Translations under genes and position numbers: made by a program
From: JBDKTH01 sp964558295
GTDB lineage: Bacteria > Planctomycetota > Planctomycetia > Pirellulales > Thermoguttaceae
Direction: 5' to 3'
NCBI GenBank assembly: GCA_964558295.1
Contig: CAZLDQ010000099.1
Span: forward strand, 1 to 20,537
Length of the DNA stretch: 20,537 nt
Shown: positions 7,315 through 14,699 of the stretch, piece by piece
Numbering within the stretch: the stretch's first letter is position 1
Layout: every line of letters starts with the position of its first letter
Notes under the pieces: model-generated
Told to the model about the DNA's origin: nothing
Database searches by the model: none
The model's input: only the letters and a program-made list of their open reading frames with translations

Positions 7315-8250
7315 TCAGACCCGGGAAGGGCTCCGGCCTTCCCGGCCGTGCTTGGCGATCCACTCCCGGGCATAGTCCACGGCCGCGAGCCCTTTGTTGC
7401 AGAGCGGCGTACAGTGGAAGATCAAGCCCTCGATCTGCCCTTCCTTATAAAGCATGTGGGCATAGTCGAGTTGTTTGGCCATGAACTGTGGGCTCAATTC
7501 CTTCCTGCCGCCGAAGTCCCACATGTAAATCCCCAACAGCGTCGGCTTGTCGGGGACCAGGGATCGGTATTTCTTGAAATTCGCATCGATCTTGAGAATA
7601 TCATCTCCATTCCAGATCCACAGTGAAACAAGGTCCACGTATTTCATTACCGGCTTGATCGCCGGACACAACTGCGCGGTGTACAAGACCATTGCCAGAT
7701 CGAGGCGGCGGGGGTAGGCCATCATCTCTTGATGGAGCTGCTGCATTTCCTTCAGGGAAAGGGCTGCGGGGGCCGGTTCCGTCTCAGAGTTCCGGTCGAA
7801 CTTCGGGTTGTCGCCGAAGCGGAAGAAGTCGTCGAGATAGTAGCCGGTCAGGTTCGGCGTTGTGTCGCGCAGGCCGAACACATAGTCTTTCAGGGCGTGA
7901 TAGGACTCATTGGACCCGCTCGACAGATTCCAGGCGATCCGCTTTACCTCCTGGAACTGTTTGCGGTATTCGGCGTTTGGGGTTCCACCGCGGATCACAC
8001 AGACGTTGGGAATGCCCATTGACTTGATGCCTTCCGCCATGCTGATCGGAGGGCTCAGGGGAATGTTGTATGGTCCATTCGGCCCGTCGTACACGCCTGA
8101 GTCGTGCCCCCACATCCAAAGCCGGTCCTGCAAGTTGTTCTCGTACGCCGGGTACTTGGTTTCTGCAGCCCAAGCACGCGAGTTGACGGGTGCCAATGCA
8201 CTGACTCCGACCAGGGCCGACGTTTGTTTGAGGAAGTCACGGCGATTCAT
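7315..8250 (-). CDS. Tat-exported TIM-barrel-like protein, function unknown
   Basis: The product has 311 residues. The N-terminus is a Tat signal: Asn-Arg-Arg-Asp-Phe-Leu-Lys at 2-8, a hydrophobic stretch and an Ala-Trp-Ala-Ala cleavage site near 26-29. The mature protein looks like an (alpha/beta) barrel: repeated strand ends such as 'NVCVIRGG', 'LTGYYLDDFFRFGD' (Asp140-Asp141), 'LDLAMVLYTAQL', 'VDLVSLWIWNGDD' and 'TLLGIYMWDFGG'. Acidic residues after strands suggest a glycoside-hydrolase-type fold, but I cannot name a family. AAGGAA upstream of the ATG with about six bases of spacing supports the start. The last residues Gly-Arg-Glu-Gly-Arg-Ser-Pro-Ser-Arg-Val are encoded by a strong inverted repeat and look unlike the rest of the protein. 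A promoter candidate lies at 8339-8366. Tat export suggests a cofactor or folding before export into the periplasm. Confidence 0.75.
   Translation of the reverse strand: MNRRDFLKQTSALVGVSALAPVNSRAWAAETKYPAYENNLQDRLWMWGHDSGVYDGPNGPYNIPLSPPISMAEGIKSMGIPNVCVIRGGTPNAEYRKQFQEVKRIAWNLSSGSNESYHALKDYVFGLRDTTPNLTGYYLDDFFRFGDNPKFDRNSETEPAPAALSLKEMQQLHQEMMAYPRRLDLAMVLYTAQLCPAIKPVMKYVDLVSLWIWNGDDILKIDANFKKYRSLVPDKPTLLGIYMWDFGGRKELSPQFMAKQLDYAHMLYKEGQIEGLIFHCTPLCNKGLAAVDYAREWIAKHGREGRSPSRV
7321..7345. repeat. 9-bp inverted repeat inside the 3' end of the Tat protein gene
   Basis: CCGGGAAGG (7321-7329) and CCTTCCCGG (7337-7345) form a perfect 9-bp stem with a 7-base loop. It covers the last codons before the stop at 7315-7317. 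There is no T-run after it, so it is not a standard terminator; it may be a REP-like element that has become part of the reading frame. Confidence 0.6.
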
Positions 8251-8338
8251 GGGGTATTCCTTGGCATGAGGCGTGGGGCGAGGATGTCAGTGGCGGGCTT
8301 CGTAGGAGAACGGCCAACGGCGTGGCATTCCACCTGCC

Positions 8339-8366
8339 AATCTACTCCCCCTCTAGGTCGTGTCAA
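8339..8366 (-). promoter_or_regulatory. Candidate promoter for the Tat-exported protein gene
   Basis: The minus strand has a perfect TTGACA (8366-8361), a 16-base spacer and TAGATT (8344-8339, four of six matches). Transcription would begin near 8332, about 80 bases before the start codon at 8250. Confidence 0.4.
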
Positions 8367-8440
8367 TACGGCTTGTTCTGAAGACTCGTCGGAAAGAAAG
8401 AGGGCATTCCGGCCGGCCGCCGCTACAAAATCCGGTGTGT

Positions 8441-8459
8441 CAGGCATACAATTTGCCTG
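8441..8459. promoter_or_regulatory. Palindrome around a TACAAT -10-like motif
   Basis: CAGGCA (8441-8446) and TGCCTG (8454-8459) flank TACAATT. If TACAAT (8447-8452) is the -10 of the methyltransferase gene, start 8544, the symmetric arms would be a natural operator. No good -35 is visible, so this stays tentative. Confidence 0.3.
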
Positions 8460-8543
8460 GATGCTTCCGGTGAGAGCAATTCTGTGCATTCTCGCCGTGA
8501 ATTGATCCGGCGAAACGTGCCCATGTCGAGGGAGTCGACCGGA

Positions 8544-9269
8544 ATGAAACACCGGGACGCGGGTCTACAACGAATCCGCCATCCGGAGTTGATCGATGAT
8601 CCGGACTTGGAGGAGGTCGAGCATCTCGCCGCATTGGAAGACCTGACGCGTCTGAACCGGCTGAGCCGCAGCGCGCGTCTGCTCTGGACGCCGCTTGCCG
8701 ACTTGGCCCAGCGTCTGGGACGTCATTCTCTTCGCCTATTGGATATGGCCAGCGGGGCCGGCGACATCTCCTTGACACTCTGGCGTCAGGCGAAACGTCA
8801 CGGTTTGGAGTTGGAGATTCACGGCGTCGATATCAACCCCCGCGCCGTGGGATGGGCCCGCCGCAACGCTTGGCAGGCCGGCGCCCCCTTGCAGTTTCAC
8901 ACGATCAATGTCCTGGAAGACGAGTTGCCCTCGAACTACGACGCGGTGATCTCTTCACTCTTTCTGCATCACTTAAGCGAGCAACAAGCCGTGCTCGTGT
9001 TGCGCAAAGCAGCCCAAGCCACGCGGCATTTGATGCTCATGCAAGACCTGCTGCGAAGCGCCGGCGGAATGCGGCTGGCACGATGGGCCGTCCGGCTGCT
9101 CTCGTGCTCGCGAGTGATTGCCGGCGACGCCGAACGGGCCGTTCAGGCGGGCTTCACGCCGGAAGAATTGCAGGCCTTGGCCGACGCTGCCGAACTGGAG
9201 CACAGCACCGTCACCCGGCATTGGCCCTATCGGCTCCTGCTCACCTGGGAACGACCGTTTCCGGCGTGA
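8544..9269 (+). CDS. Class I SAM-dependent methyltransferase
   Basis: The product has 241 residues and the Rossmann-fold methyltransferase motifs: motif I LLDMASGAGD (about 65-74), the acidic post-II residue in 'IHGVDINPRAVGWARRNA' (Asp96), and 'YDAVISSLFLHHLSEQQAVLVLRKA' as motifs IV-V. The start at 8544 is chosen because AGGGAG (8529-8534) lies nine bases upstream; ATG at 8523 and GTG at 8484 lack a site. It resembles UbiE-like small-molecule methyltransferases. Related planctomycete genes often sit with a type III polyketide synthase and an FAD oxidoreductase (general knowledge, not checked), but neither neighbour is present here, so the substrate is open. It converges with the anti-sigma gene, with 20 bases between their ends. 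Confidence 0.82.
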   Translation: MKHRDAGLQRIRHPELIDDPDLEEVEHLAALEDLTRLNRLSRSARLLWTPLADLAQRLGRHSLRLLDMASGAGDISLTLWRQAKRHGLELEIHGVDINPRAVGWARRNAWQAGAPLQFHTINVLEDELPSNYDAVISSLFLHHLSEQQAVLVLRKAAQATRHLMLMQDLLRSAGGMRLARWAVRLLSCSRVIAGDAERAVQAGFTPEELQALADAAELEHSTVTRHWPYRLLLTWERPFPA

Positions 9270-9289
9270 CGGCTCGGAAGAACCTTGCC

Positions 9290-9700
9290 TTAAGGGCTAC
9301 GGTGCAGGTAGCCGGCGCTGGATTGGAAGTATTTGCGGCGGCGGGTTTCGACCACCTCGTGGGCTTCGGCCTGTTGCTTCTTGAGATCGGCCAGATTGGC
9401 CTGGCAGTAGCGGCAGCCGATTACCTCGACATGAAACGCCACGTATTGGCTCTCCTCCTTGGGGAGCGTGCCCAACAGATATGAGCCGAGCTGTTGACGG
9501 GTCGGACAACTCAGCCGATGTCGGCGCCAGATCTCGCCCAGCGAGTGGACCCCCTGATCGCGGCGCATGTTGATCGTGGCCAATCGCTCGACGAGCCTTT
9601 TGTCCTTGCGCAACGCCTGTTCGATCTGCAGCATCTCCTCGGCCGGCAGAGCCTCGTCGAGATACGCTTCCAAGTCAGATTGTCCAAACAAGTGTGGCAT
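9290..9700 (-). CDS. Candidate cytoplasmic anti-sigma factor with zinc-binding-like motif
   Basis: The protein has 136 residues and no membrane segment. The C-terminal half contains 'CPTRQQLGSYLLGTLPKEES' then 'FHVEVIGCRYCQANL', giving Cys65 and His90-x5-Cys96-x2-Cys99. This is close to the His-x3-Cys-x2-Cys zinc motif of ZAS anti-sigma factors, but with a longer His-Cys spacing. The N-terminal half ('DLEAYLDEALPAEEMLQIEQAL') looks like a second, cysteine-free copy of the same helical fold. It starts 95 bases after the stop of the ECF sigma gene on the same strand, the usual order for a sigma/anti-sigma pair. No strong ribosome site is seen (GAAG about seven bases upstream). Sensing by the zinc site is inference. 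Confidence 0.68.
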   Translation of the reverse strand: MPHLFGQSDLEAYLDEALPAEEMLQIEQALRKDKRLVERLATINMRRDQGVHSLGEIWRRHRLSCPTRQQLGSYLLGTLPKEESQYVAFHVEVIGCRYCQANLADLKKQQAEAHEVVETRRRKYFQSSAGYLHRSP

Positions 9701-9795
9701 CGTAATGCTTCAATTCACGGCTCACATCGTCACCAAACGCGCGGGCATAAGTGCCTCGGCTAAACGGGTCCACGGGCGTTCGCTCTACTCCCCCC

Positions 9796-10440
9796 TCACT
9801 TCTCGTACAACTCAGGAAACACCTCCTGCGGCAAGCCCTGCTTGCGCACGGCGGCTTGCAGTTTGGCGATAAACTCGAATTTGTAGTTGGCCACGGTCTG
9901 CTCGGAGAGGCCAAGTTGGAGGGCCACTTCCTTATTGCCTCGGCCTCGCACGAACAACAGTTCCAGGCACTTGAGCTTGTCCCATTGGCCGTGCGTGCGC
10001 CAGTGTTCCACCTGTTCACTCAAGGCGGCGACCAAGGCGTGTTCTTCCAAGTGCTGCCGCTCGCTACTGCGCATGATGCTGCTGGCCGCTCGGGCGCGAG
10101 CTGGCGGCTCCCAACCGGTACTCGTGCAACTGCTCACTGGAGCCAGGGGGAGCGTCGGGCGACGGCCTTCACGCCGCAAGTGATCGGTCAGCTTGTGCGC
10201 GGCGATTGAGAAGAGATAGCCTTCCAGCGACTGCCGGGCGTCATAGTTTGGCAGACTGGTCAGGAAGCCGATAAAGGTCTCCTGGACGACATCCTCGGCG
10301 GCGATTCGCTGGTGCATCCGCCCCTCGACGAACGCCAAGAGCCGGCCCTCGAAACGGGCGATCAGTTCGTTCCACGCCTCGGCCTCCCCGGCCCGAATGC
10401 GCGCGATCAGCAGTTTGTCGGATTGACTGGTAGCAGACAT
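9796..10440 (-). CDS. ECF-type RNA polymerase sigma factor
   Basis: The product has about 214 residues. Region 2 is clear: 'WNELIARFEGRLLAFVEGRM', 'AAEDVVQETFIGFLTSLPNYD', 'LEGYLFSIAAHKLTDHLRRE'. Region 4 is clear: 'LKCLELLFVRGRGNKEVALQLGLSEQTVANYKFEFIAKLQ', with a helix-turn-helix at the end. The long linker between them is Ser/Arg/Ala-rich. The ATG at 10440 or the one three codons upstream (10449) is likely the start. A longer frame extends to 10665 but its first 72 residues are low-complexity and lie over another probable coding stretch. The next gene is the zinc-motif protein, the likely anti-sigma partner. TACAAT lies seven bases upstream of the ATG at 10440, so a leaderless transcript is possible. 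Confidence 0.85.
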   Translation of the reverse strand: MSATSQSDKLLIARIRAGEAEAWNELIARFEGRLLAFVEGRMHQRIAAEDVVQETFIGFLTSLPNYDARQSLEGYLFSIAAHKLTDHLRREGRRPTLPLAPVSSCTSTGWEPPARARAASSIMRSSERQHLEEHALVAALSEQVEHWRTHGQWDKLKCLELLFVRGRGNKEVALQLGLSEQTVANYKFEFIAKLQAAVRKQGLPQEVFPELYEK

Positions 10441-10752
10441 CGAGACCATTGTACCGCCCCGCGTTGCCGCCGATAATGGGGACCAGAACGAAAACCGGTG
10501 AAGCATCAGGCCGCGATGGGGGTGAACAGTCTTAGGGGGAGAGGTCCTGCTGCTCCTCATGTTAGGGGGCATCGGATTGGCGGGAGGGGCGACCGTGGGG
10601 AACTGGATCTTGGCACCGCTGGAAGCCCGATGCAAGATGGTGGCCAACCCCACGCAGTTCCCCATGGTCGACCTGCTCCGCCTGTTCGTGGTACTCCAGT
10701 TCCCGTTGGCCTGGGTGGGGATGACCGTTCGCGTGTTCGGCCAAATGGCTTC
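10441..10752. other. Stretch between the sigma factor and the four-TM protein gene
   Basis: These 312 bases should hold the sigma factor promoter. The right part (10529-10752) has coding character on the plus strand and is described as a probable gene remnant. No hairpin or T-run terminator for the minus-strand kinase operon was identified after its stop at 10753. Confidence 0.45.
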
Positions 10753-10831
10753 CTATGCGATCACCGCTACGATCAGCACGATGAGCAGCACAACGGCAGT
10801 CCCGGCCGCTAGGCGCAGACGGCCTCGATAG
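10559..10831 (+). pseudogene. Probable membrane-protein gene remnant
   Basis: From about 10529 to 10750 the plus frame encodes two hydrophobic helices ('VLLLLMLGGIGLAGGATVGNWIL' and 'MVDLLRLFVVLQFPLAWVGMTV') joined by a plausible loop with 'LEARCKMVANPTQFP'. Codon third positions are GC-rich like real genes here. It looks like coding DNA, yet the ATG at 10559 has no ribosome site, an in-frame stop sits at 10523, and beyond 10753 the frame is just the antisense of the four-TM gene. I infer a gene cut at both ends, or a small gene with a poor start. No family recognised. Overlap with the neighbouring gene is 79 bases tail to tail. Confidence 0.35.
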
Positions 10832-11736
10832 CGGCCTTCAGTGGCCAGATCGGCCTTGAGATAGACGTAGATGGTTGTCAGGAACAGGAACAGGACCGAG
10901 CCTAAGAAGCCGAGGATGCTAATCCGATCTTGAACGACCAGACGTCGCCATTCTTCGCGGATTCGTTCGCTGGCCATGCGGTCAAACCCGAGGAGCACGT
11001 GTAGCCGCATCATCGGCCCCACGGAGAATTGTTTCCGCTCTTCCCATCGGGCTTGAACAAGATGCTCCTCGATGTAGTCCAAGGGTAAACGGACCCGCTG
11101 GCTGGCCTTGGCTCCCAGATGACGCCCGACATACTCGCCCACGGCCTTCTGCAACTCCTCGGGAAGCTTGCTCTGGCATTCATCGAGGGTCAGGTAGGGA
11201 CCAATCGAGATGGTCATTTGATAGACGCCTTTGACCAGTTGCGGCTCCTGGTCGACCCAAGCAGGCCTTGGTGTCGATAGTGGTTCGTCGGCCACCGTAG
11301 AGGCGAGCGGGGCTTCGACCCGTTCAGGAAGCGGATCGCTTTGCTCTTGTTCGTCCAACGCCTTGAGTACCGCACTGGCGAGGATTCGCAACACGCTGCC
11401 CACCTTCTTCTCAGCCGATGCACCGTCCGGCCCTGTCGAGAGTTCGACAATCACCCGATCAGAGGCAGGCTTTGCCGGGCCCGCGAATCGTGAATCCTCA
11501 GGTGACGGATAAACCCGAATGGTCGGCCCATGGTTCTGAGGAGTGACAATCGCTTGACCTCGGAGGCTCGCCAACCTGACGTAGAGCAGCCCTGACGCCA
11601 AGAGCAACCCGCCGACGAGAGCCAACAGCACGCCGACCAGCCGCGTCTTGGAATTGGCCAGCAAGACCACCAGACCGACGATCACGCCAAAGGCCAACAG
11701 GAGGACGAGGAACACGAGGATTATACTGACCACCAT
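10753..11736 (-). CDS. Four-TM membrane protein of the kinase operon
   Basis: The start at 11736 is fixed by AAGGAGG ten bases upstream. That site overlaps the stop codon of the kinase gene, so the two are translationally close. The 327-residue product has two N-terminal membrane helices (about 3-28 and 33-55), a soluble middle of about 215 residues, and two C-terminal helices (about 275-292 and 308-327). The middle includes a variable acidic/proline stretch and a mixed alpha/beta part ('QLVKGVYQMTISIGPYLTLDECQSKLPEEL', 'RVRLPLDYIEEHLVQARWEE'). I do not recognise the family. Position suggests a partner or substrate of the kinase. A longer frame upstream of 11736 lies inside the kinase gene and is not used. 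Confidence 0.75.
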   Translation of the reverse strand: MVVSIILVFLVLLLAFGVIVGLVVLLANSKTRLVGVLLALVGGLLLASGLLYVRLASLRGQAIVTPQNHGPTIRVYPSPEDSRFAGPAKPASDRVIVELSTGPDGASAEKKVGSVLRILASAVLKALDEQEQSDPLPERVEAPLASTVADEPLSTPRPAWVDQEPQLVKGVYQMTISIGPYLTLDECQSKLPEELQKAVGEYVGRHLGAKASQRVRLPLDYIEEHLVQARWEERKQFSVGPMMRLHVLLGFDRMASERIREEWRRLVVQDRISILGFLGSVLFLFLTTIYVYLKADLATEGRYRGRLRLAAGTAVVLLIVLIVAVIA

Positions 11737-11741
11737 CGATA

Positions 11742-13751
11742 TCACACCTCCTTGTGCCGCAGCCGTCGCACACGGGGATGAACCCAGGGACTGGCCAACT
11801 GGACGGCGACCGACATCGCACAGGCAACCATCATCAGCCACGGTTGCGGGAAGTGCCACACGGCGGCGATGAACCAAGCTACCAGGGCACAAAAGCCCGT
11901 CGCCCAAAGGCTTAGCCGCGTGGTGCGCAACGGGTCGGCCCCACGCCACCAGCGGAGCACAGCCAGCAACGTGGCAAAGCAGGCCATGTAGGCCAACAGC
12001 CGGGGCGTGCCATCGGTATAAAAGCTCGTCGGCAACTGATAGTGGGGACCGTTGGCAAACTGGGGATCCGAAGGGAGCCTCAGTTCGAGCATCGAAGCTA
12101 CGCCAGCCGCCAACACGCCAAGCCCTAGGCCGAGCACCATCAGGATGAACCGTCGCAGCATCGGTTCACCCCGTTGCCCTTCCCAGAATTTCGACGGGAC
12201 GAGCACCGCCCAGGCGCCAGCCACACTCATCACAGCCAGCCAAGCCGTTTGTTCCGGACGCGGCAGAGAGGAGTGGAAGCCGTAGAGGATGACCATTACC
12301 AGGCAGACAACCAACGCGACTAAGGCACTGCCCAGCAGCGACCCGATCAACTCGGTCACCCGCTCCCGCGGCGGCTTCAGCGGCAACGCGTCCGCCGCCG
12401 ACTCGTGAGGTGGATACGGATGGCCCGGCGCAGCAGGGGGAGCCAGCCGAGGCAACGGATTCGCCGCTTGGGGCCGGACCATCGGCACGGCCGCTGGCAG
12501 CGGCGGCGAGGCCAACGGGGTGCCGGCCATCATCGTGCGCGGAGGCACGAATAGCCGTGCAATCGAGCGAACAGCATAGTACACACTGTAGATTACCAAC
12601 AACACGCCCAACAGGGGCAACAACACTTCGGCCATCGCCACGGTTGCACACAGGCCGGCCACCAGCAAGATGATCTTGGTGGGTGTGTTCAGGGTTGACT
12701 CGTTCCAAACCGTATAAGCCTTGGTCCAAGTGTCCCGTACGGCCCGAAAGATTGGCTCTTCATCGACTACCTCGACCACGGGCGCGGCGGCGCCAGCCGG
12801 GCTATTGGCTGACGCCGCACAACCAAGCACCGAGGGCCAGGGGCCGGCGTACAACTGGGGATGCACAGGGCGAGGCAGTGAGGCCAACATTTCCGGAACC
12901 GAAGCGAATCGCCGGGCCGGGTCTTTCTCCAACGCCCGTGCCACCACGCTCCGATACGGTTCGGACAGCATCGACACGTCGGGCGTGGCCGTCAGGTGTT
13001 TCATCAGCACCTCGCCGACGCTTTCTCCCTCGAAAGGCACATGGCCGGTGAGCAGTTCATAGAGGATCACGCCCAGCGCGTAGATGTCGATCTCTTTGCC
13101 GTAGCGTCCATTGGCTACTTCGGGGGCCATGTAGTGGACCGTGCCAACGCTCTCCGTCTGGCCGCTGCGTCGACTGCACGAGATGAATTTTGACAGACCG
13201 TAGTCGCCCACTTTGACCACGCCCTCGTCGGCAAAGATATTGCCTGGCTTCAAGTCGCGGTGGACGATGCCGTGATCGTGAAGGTAGGCCACTGCGGCCC
13301 CGATTCCGTGGAACCATCCGAGGGCCTGTTCGATAGGAAGCCCCTGCGGATGGGAATCGATCACGGCTTCCAGCCCTTGCCCGGTGATAAACTCCATCAC
13401 CACCCACTTGTCTCCCTGGTCGTCTTCGCGAATGTCGAAGATTGACAGGAGATTGGGGTGTTTGAGATTCAAACAGTGGCGAATCCCACGCAACTCGACT
13501 TCCAGGTTGCGGCGGATCAGTTTCAACGCGACTTCTTTGCCCGCATCACTGGTGGCATAGTAGACCTCGCCGAACCCCCCATGCCCGAGCCCCCGCTTGA
13601 TCGTGAAGCCGGCTAGCGGCTGCGCCCCGCTGGCATAGGTGAAGCGAGCCCCTGGCGCAGCCGCAGCGTGAGCCGGATCGGGTTCGGTGAGGCGGATGTC
13701 TTTGTTGGGAGGTTGCCCGTTGGCGTTCACGGTCAGCACCGGATTGTTCAT
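11742..13751 (-). CDS. Polytopic Ser/Thr protein kinase (Hanks type)
   Basis: The product has 669 residues. The kinase domain runs from about 48 to 305: glycine loop 'GLGHGGFGEVYYA', Lys77 in 'VALKLI', catalytic loop His-Arg-Asp-Leu-Lys-Pro (164-169), metal-binding Asp-Tyr-Gly at 183-185 in place of Asp-Phe-Gly, 'YMAPEV' and 'DIYALGVILYELLTGHVPFEG'. After a Pro/Ala region the C-terminal half is strongly hydrophobic with about seven predicted helices, so the kinase domain is cytosolic and the sensor part is membrane-embedded without a large extracytoplasmic domain. AGGAG seven bases upstream supports the ATG at 13751. It follows an FHA-type gene by 70 bases and precedes the four-TM gene by five. 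All residues needed for catalysis are present, so it should be active. Confidence 0.92.
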   Translation of the reverse strand: MNNPVLTVNANGQPPNKDIRLTEPDPAHAAAAPGARFTYASGAQPLAGFTIKRGLGHGGFGEVYYATSDAGKEVALKLIRRNLEVELRGIRHCLNLKHPNLLSIFDIREDDQGDKWVVMEFITGQGLEAVIDSHPQGLPIEQALGWFHGIGAAVAYLHDHGIVHRDLKPGNIFADEGVVKVGDYGLSKFISCSRRSGQTESVGTVHYMAPEVANGRYGKEIDIYALGVILYELLTGHVPFEGESVGEVLMKHLTATPDVSMLSEPYRSVVARALEKDPARRFASVPEMLASLPRPVHPQLYAGPWPSVLGCAASANSPAGAAAPVVEVVDEEPIFRAVRDTWTKAYTVWNESTLNTPTKIILLVAGLCATVAMAEVLLPLLGVLLVIYSVYYAVRSIARLFVPPRTMMAGTPLASPPLPAAVPMVRPQAANPLPRLAPPAAPGHPYPPHESAADALPLKPPRERVTELIGSLLGSALVALVVCLVMVILYGFHSSLPRPEQTAWLAVMSVAGAWAVLVPSKFWEGQRGEPMLRRFILMVLGLGLGVLAAGVASMLELRLPSDPQFANGPHYQLPTSFYTDGTPRLLAYMACFATLLAVLRWWRGADPLRTTRLSLWATGFCALVAWFIAAVWHFPQPWLMMVACAMSVAVQLASPWVHPRVRRLRHKEV

Positions 13752-13821
13752 CGGTCCACTCCTATTGGCTGCCGCATGGCAGATCCACTGGAGCAGGCCG
13801 CGGTCATTGTACCATCCACGA

Positions 13822-14454
13822 TTACTTGCCCATCGCCTCCAAACTCAAAGCGAAGGTGTCGCCCACGATCCGCGAATTCCATGTAAGCTTGGTACGATCG
13901 TGACAGCGGACTCCGTCGATCTCCACCGCTGCCGCCGTGCAGCAGTACAACTGGTCGCCATGTCGGTAGAGGACCACCTCTTCCGGCCAATGGCGACAAA
14001 CCACATGGCTGTGGGGCTGGGGCCCTAGGACACACGTGTCGGCCATCAACAGCACGGCATCCACCGAAGGCTCGGTCCGGTGCCGGCTCAGGAAGTCAAG
14101 CCGGGCCGTGGCACTGAGCACGTGCGGTTGCCGGAAACTGAGCCGAACACTGGAGCCCAGTTGGATCACGTTTCCGTCGGTCAGCGTGGCCAGGCCTTGG
14201 ACCCGCCGGGCATCAACCGACACCTCATGGAGAGCCTCGATCAAGTAGCACTCCCCATCGCGTCGGATCCAAGCATGTTGCTGGGAGAGATCACCAAGGA
14301 TTGGAATGCCGTTCGGATTTCCTGCCCCGGGCTGTCCGAGGAGGACCTCATCCCCCAGGCACACCCAATAGCCCCCCACAGCATCGACCCACAAGAAGAA
14401 CCGGTCGGTCGCTTGCCGGAAAGAGCGATCCATAAAGAGCGTATCCCGTAGCAT
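13822..14454 (-). CDS. FHA-like phosphothreonine-binding protein
   Basis: About 211 residues from the ATG at 14454; an ATG at 14433 is also possible, and neither has a strong ribosome site. A longer frame to 14625 runs through repeat-rich intergenic DNA and is rejected. The first half fits an FHA domain: 'VCLGDEVLLGQP', 'IPILGDLSQQHAWIRRDGECYLIEAL', 'VQGLATLTDGNVIQLGSSVRLSFRQP', i.e. the Gly, Ser-x-x-His and late Asp-Gly-x-x-Ile pattern. The second half ('LLMADTCVLGPQPHSHVV', 'VVLYRHGDQLYC') looks like a second, more diverged copy. It lies immediately upstream of the kinase gene on the same strand, so it probably reads phosphothreonines made by that kinase. Confidence 0.72.
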   Translation of the reverse strand: MLRDTLFMDRSFRQATDRFFLWVDAVGGYWVCLGDEVLLGQPGAGNPNGIPILGDLSQQHAWIRRDGECYLIEALHEVSVDARRVQGLATLTDGNVIQLGSSVRLSFRQPHVLSATARLDFLSRHRTEPSVDAVLLMADTCVLGPQPHSHVVCRHWPEEVVLYRHGDQLYCCTAAAVEIDGVRCHDRTKLTWNSRIVGDTFALSLEAMGK

Positions 14455-14699
14455 CGTCGTAATCAGTGAATTCCTGGGATGGGATTTGCCCCCTGCAGGG
14501 AACGGCTCCTGTCCCGTTCCGCTGTTCGGAACGTCACACAGTGACGTTCCCCACAGAACCATTCTGGCATCCAGGCCCCTCTGCAACCAGACCCTACCAG
14601 GGGTGGTGGAACCCACGATCTGCACCCAAAGGCGGCGGGTCTGGCTAGCTCATCCCAGCCTACCTTGAGGGGTTGCAAAATCCCCCTGCGGCGTCCAAG
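14455..14699. repeat. Intergenic cluster of inverted repeats
   Basis: Within 245 bases between two minus-strand genes there are several hairpins. GGAACGG/CCGTTCC is at 14499-14505 with 14514-14520. A perfect 10-bp repeat with a 3-base spacer, GGAACGTCAC/GTGACGTTCC, is at 14528-14550. CCAGACCC/GGGTCTGG (14587-14594 with 14637-14644) encloses further CCAC/GTGG pairs, and AGGGG/CCCCT lies near 14670-14690. None is followed by a T-run. No gene is seen here. The perfect 23-bp palindrome lies 74-96 bases upstream of the FHA start and could be an operator. Confidence 0.6.

Noticed and set aside
7015..7626. Plus-strand frame through the 3' end of the Tat protein gene
   Set aside because: Antisense shadow of the Tat protein; the only protein-like part is the phosphodiesterase fragment in another frame.
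10441..10665. N-terminal extension of the sigma factor
   Set aside because: The first 72 residues are low-complexity, have no sigma homology and lie antisense to a better coding stretch. Start set at 10440.
11737..11949. Upstream extension of the four-TM protein
   Set aside because: It lies inside the kinase gene in another frame; AAGGAGG ten bases before 11736 fixes the start.
14455..14625. Upstream extension of the FHA protein
   Set aside because: It runs through the inverted-repeat cluster and has no protein-like composition.
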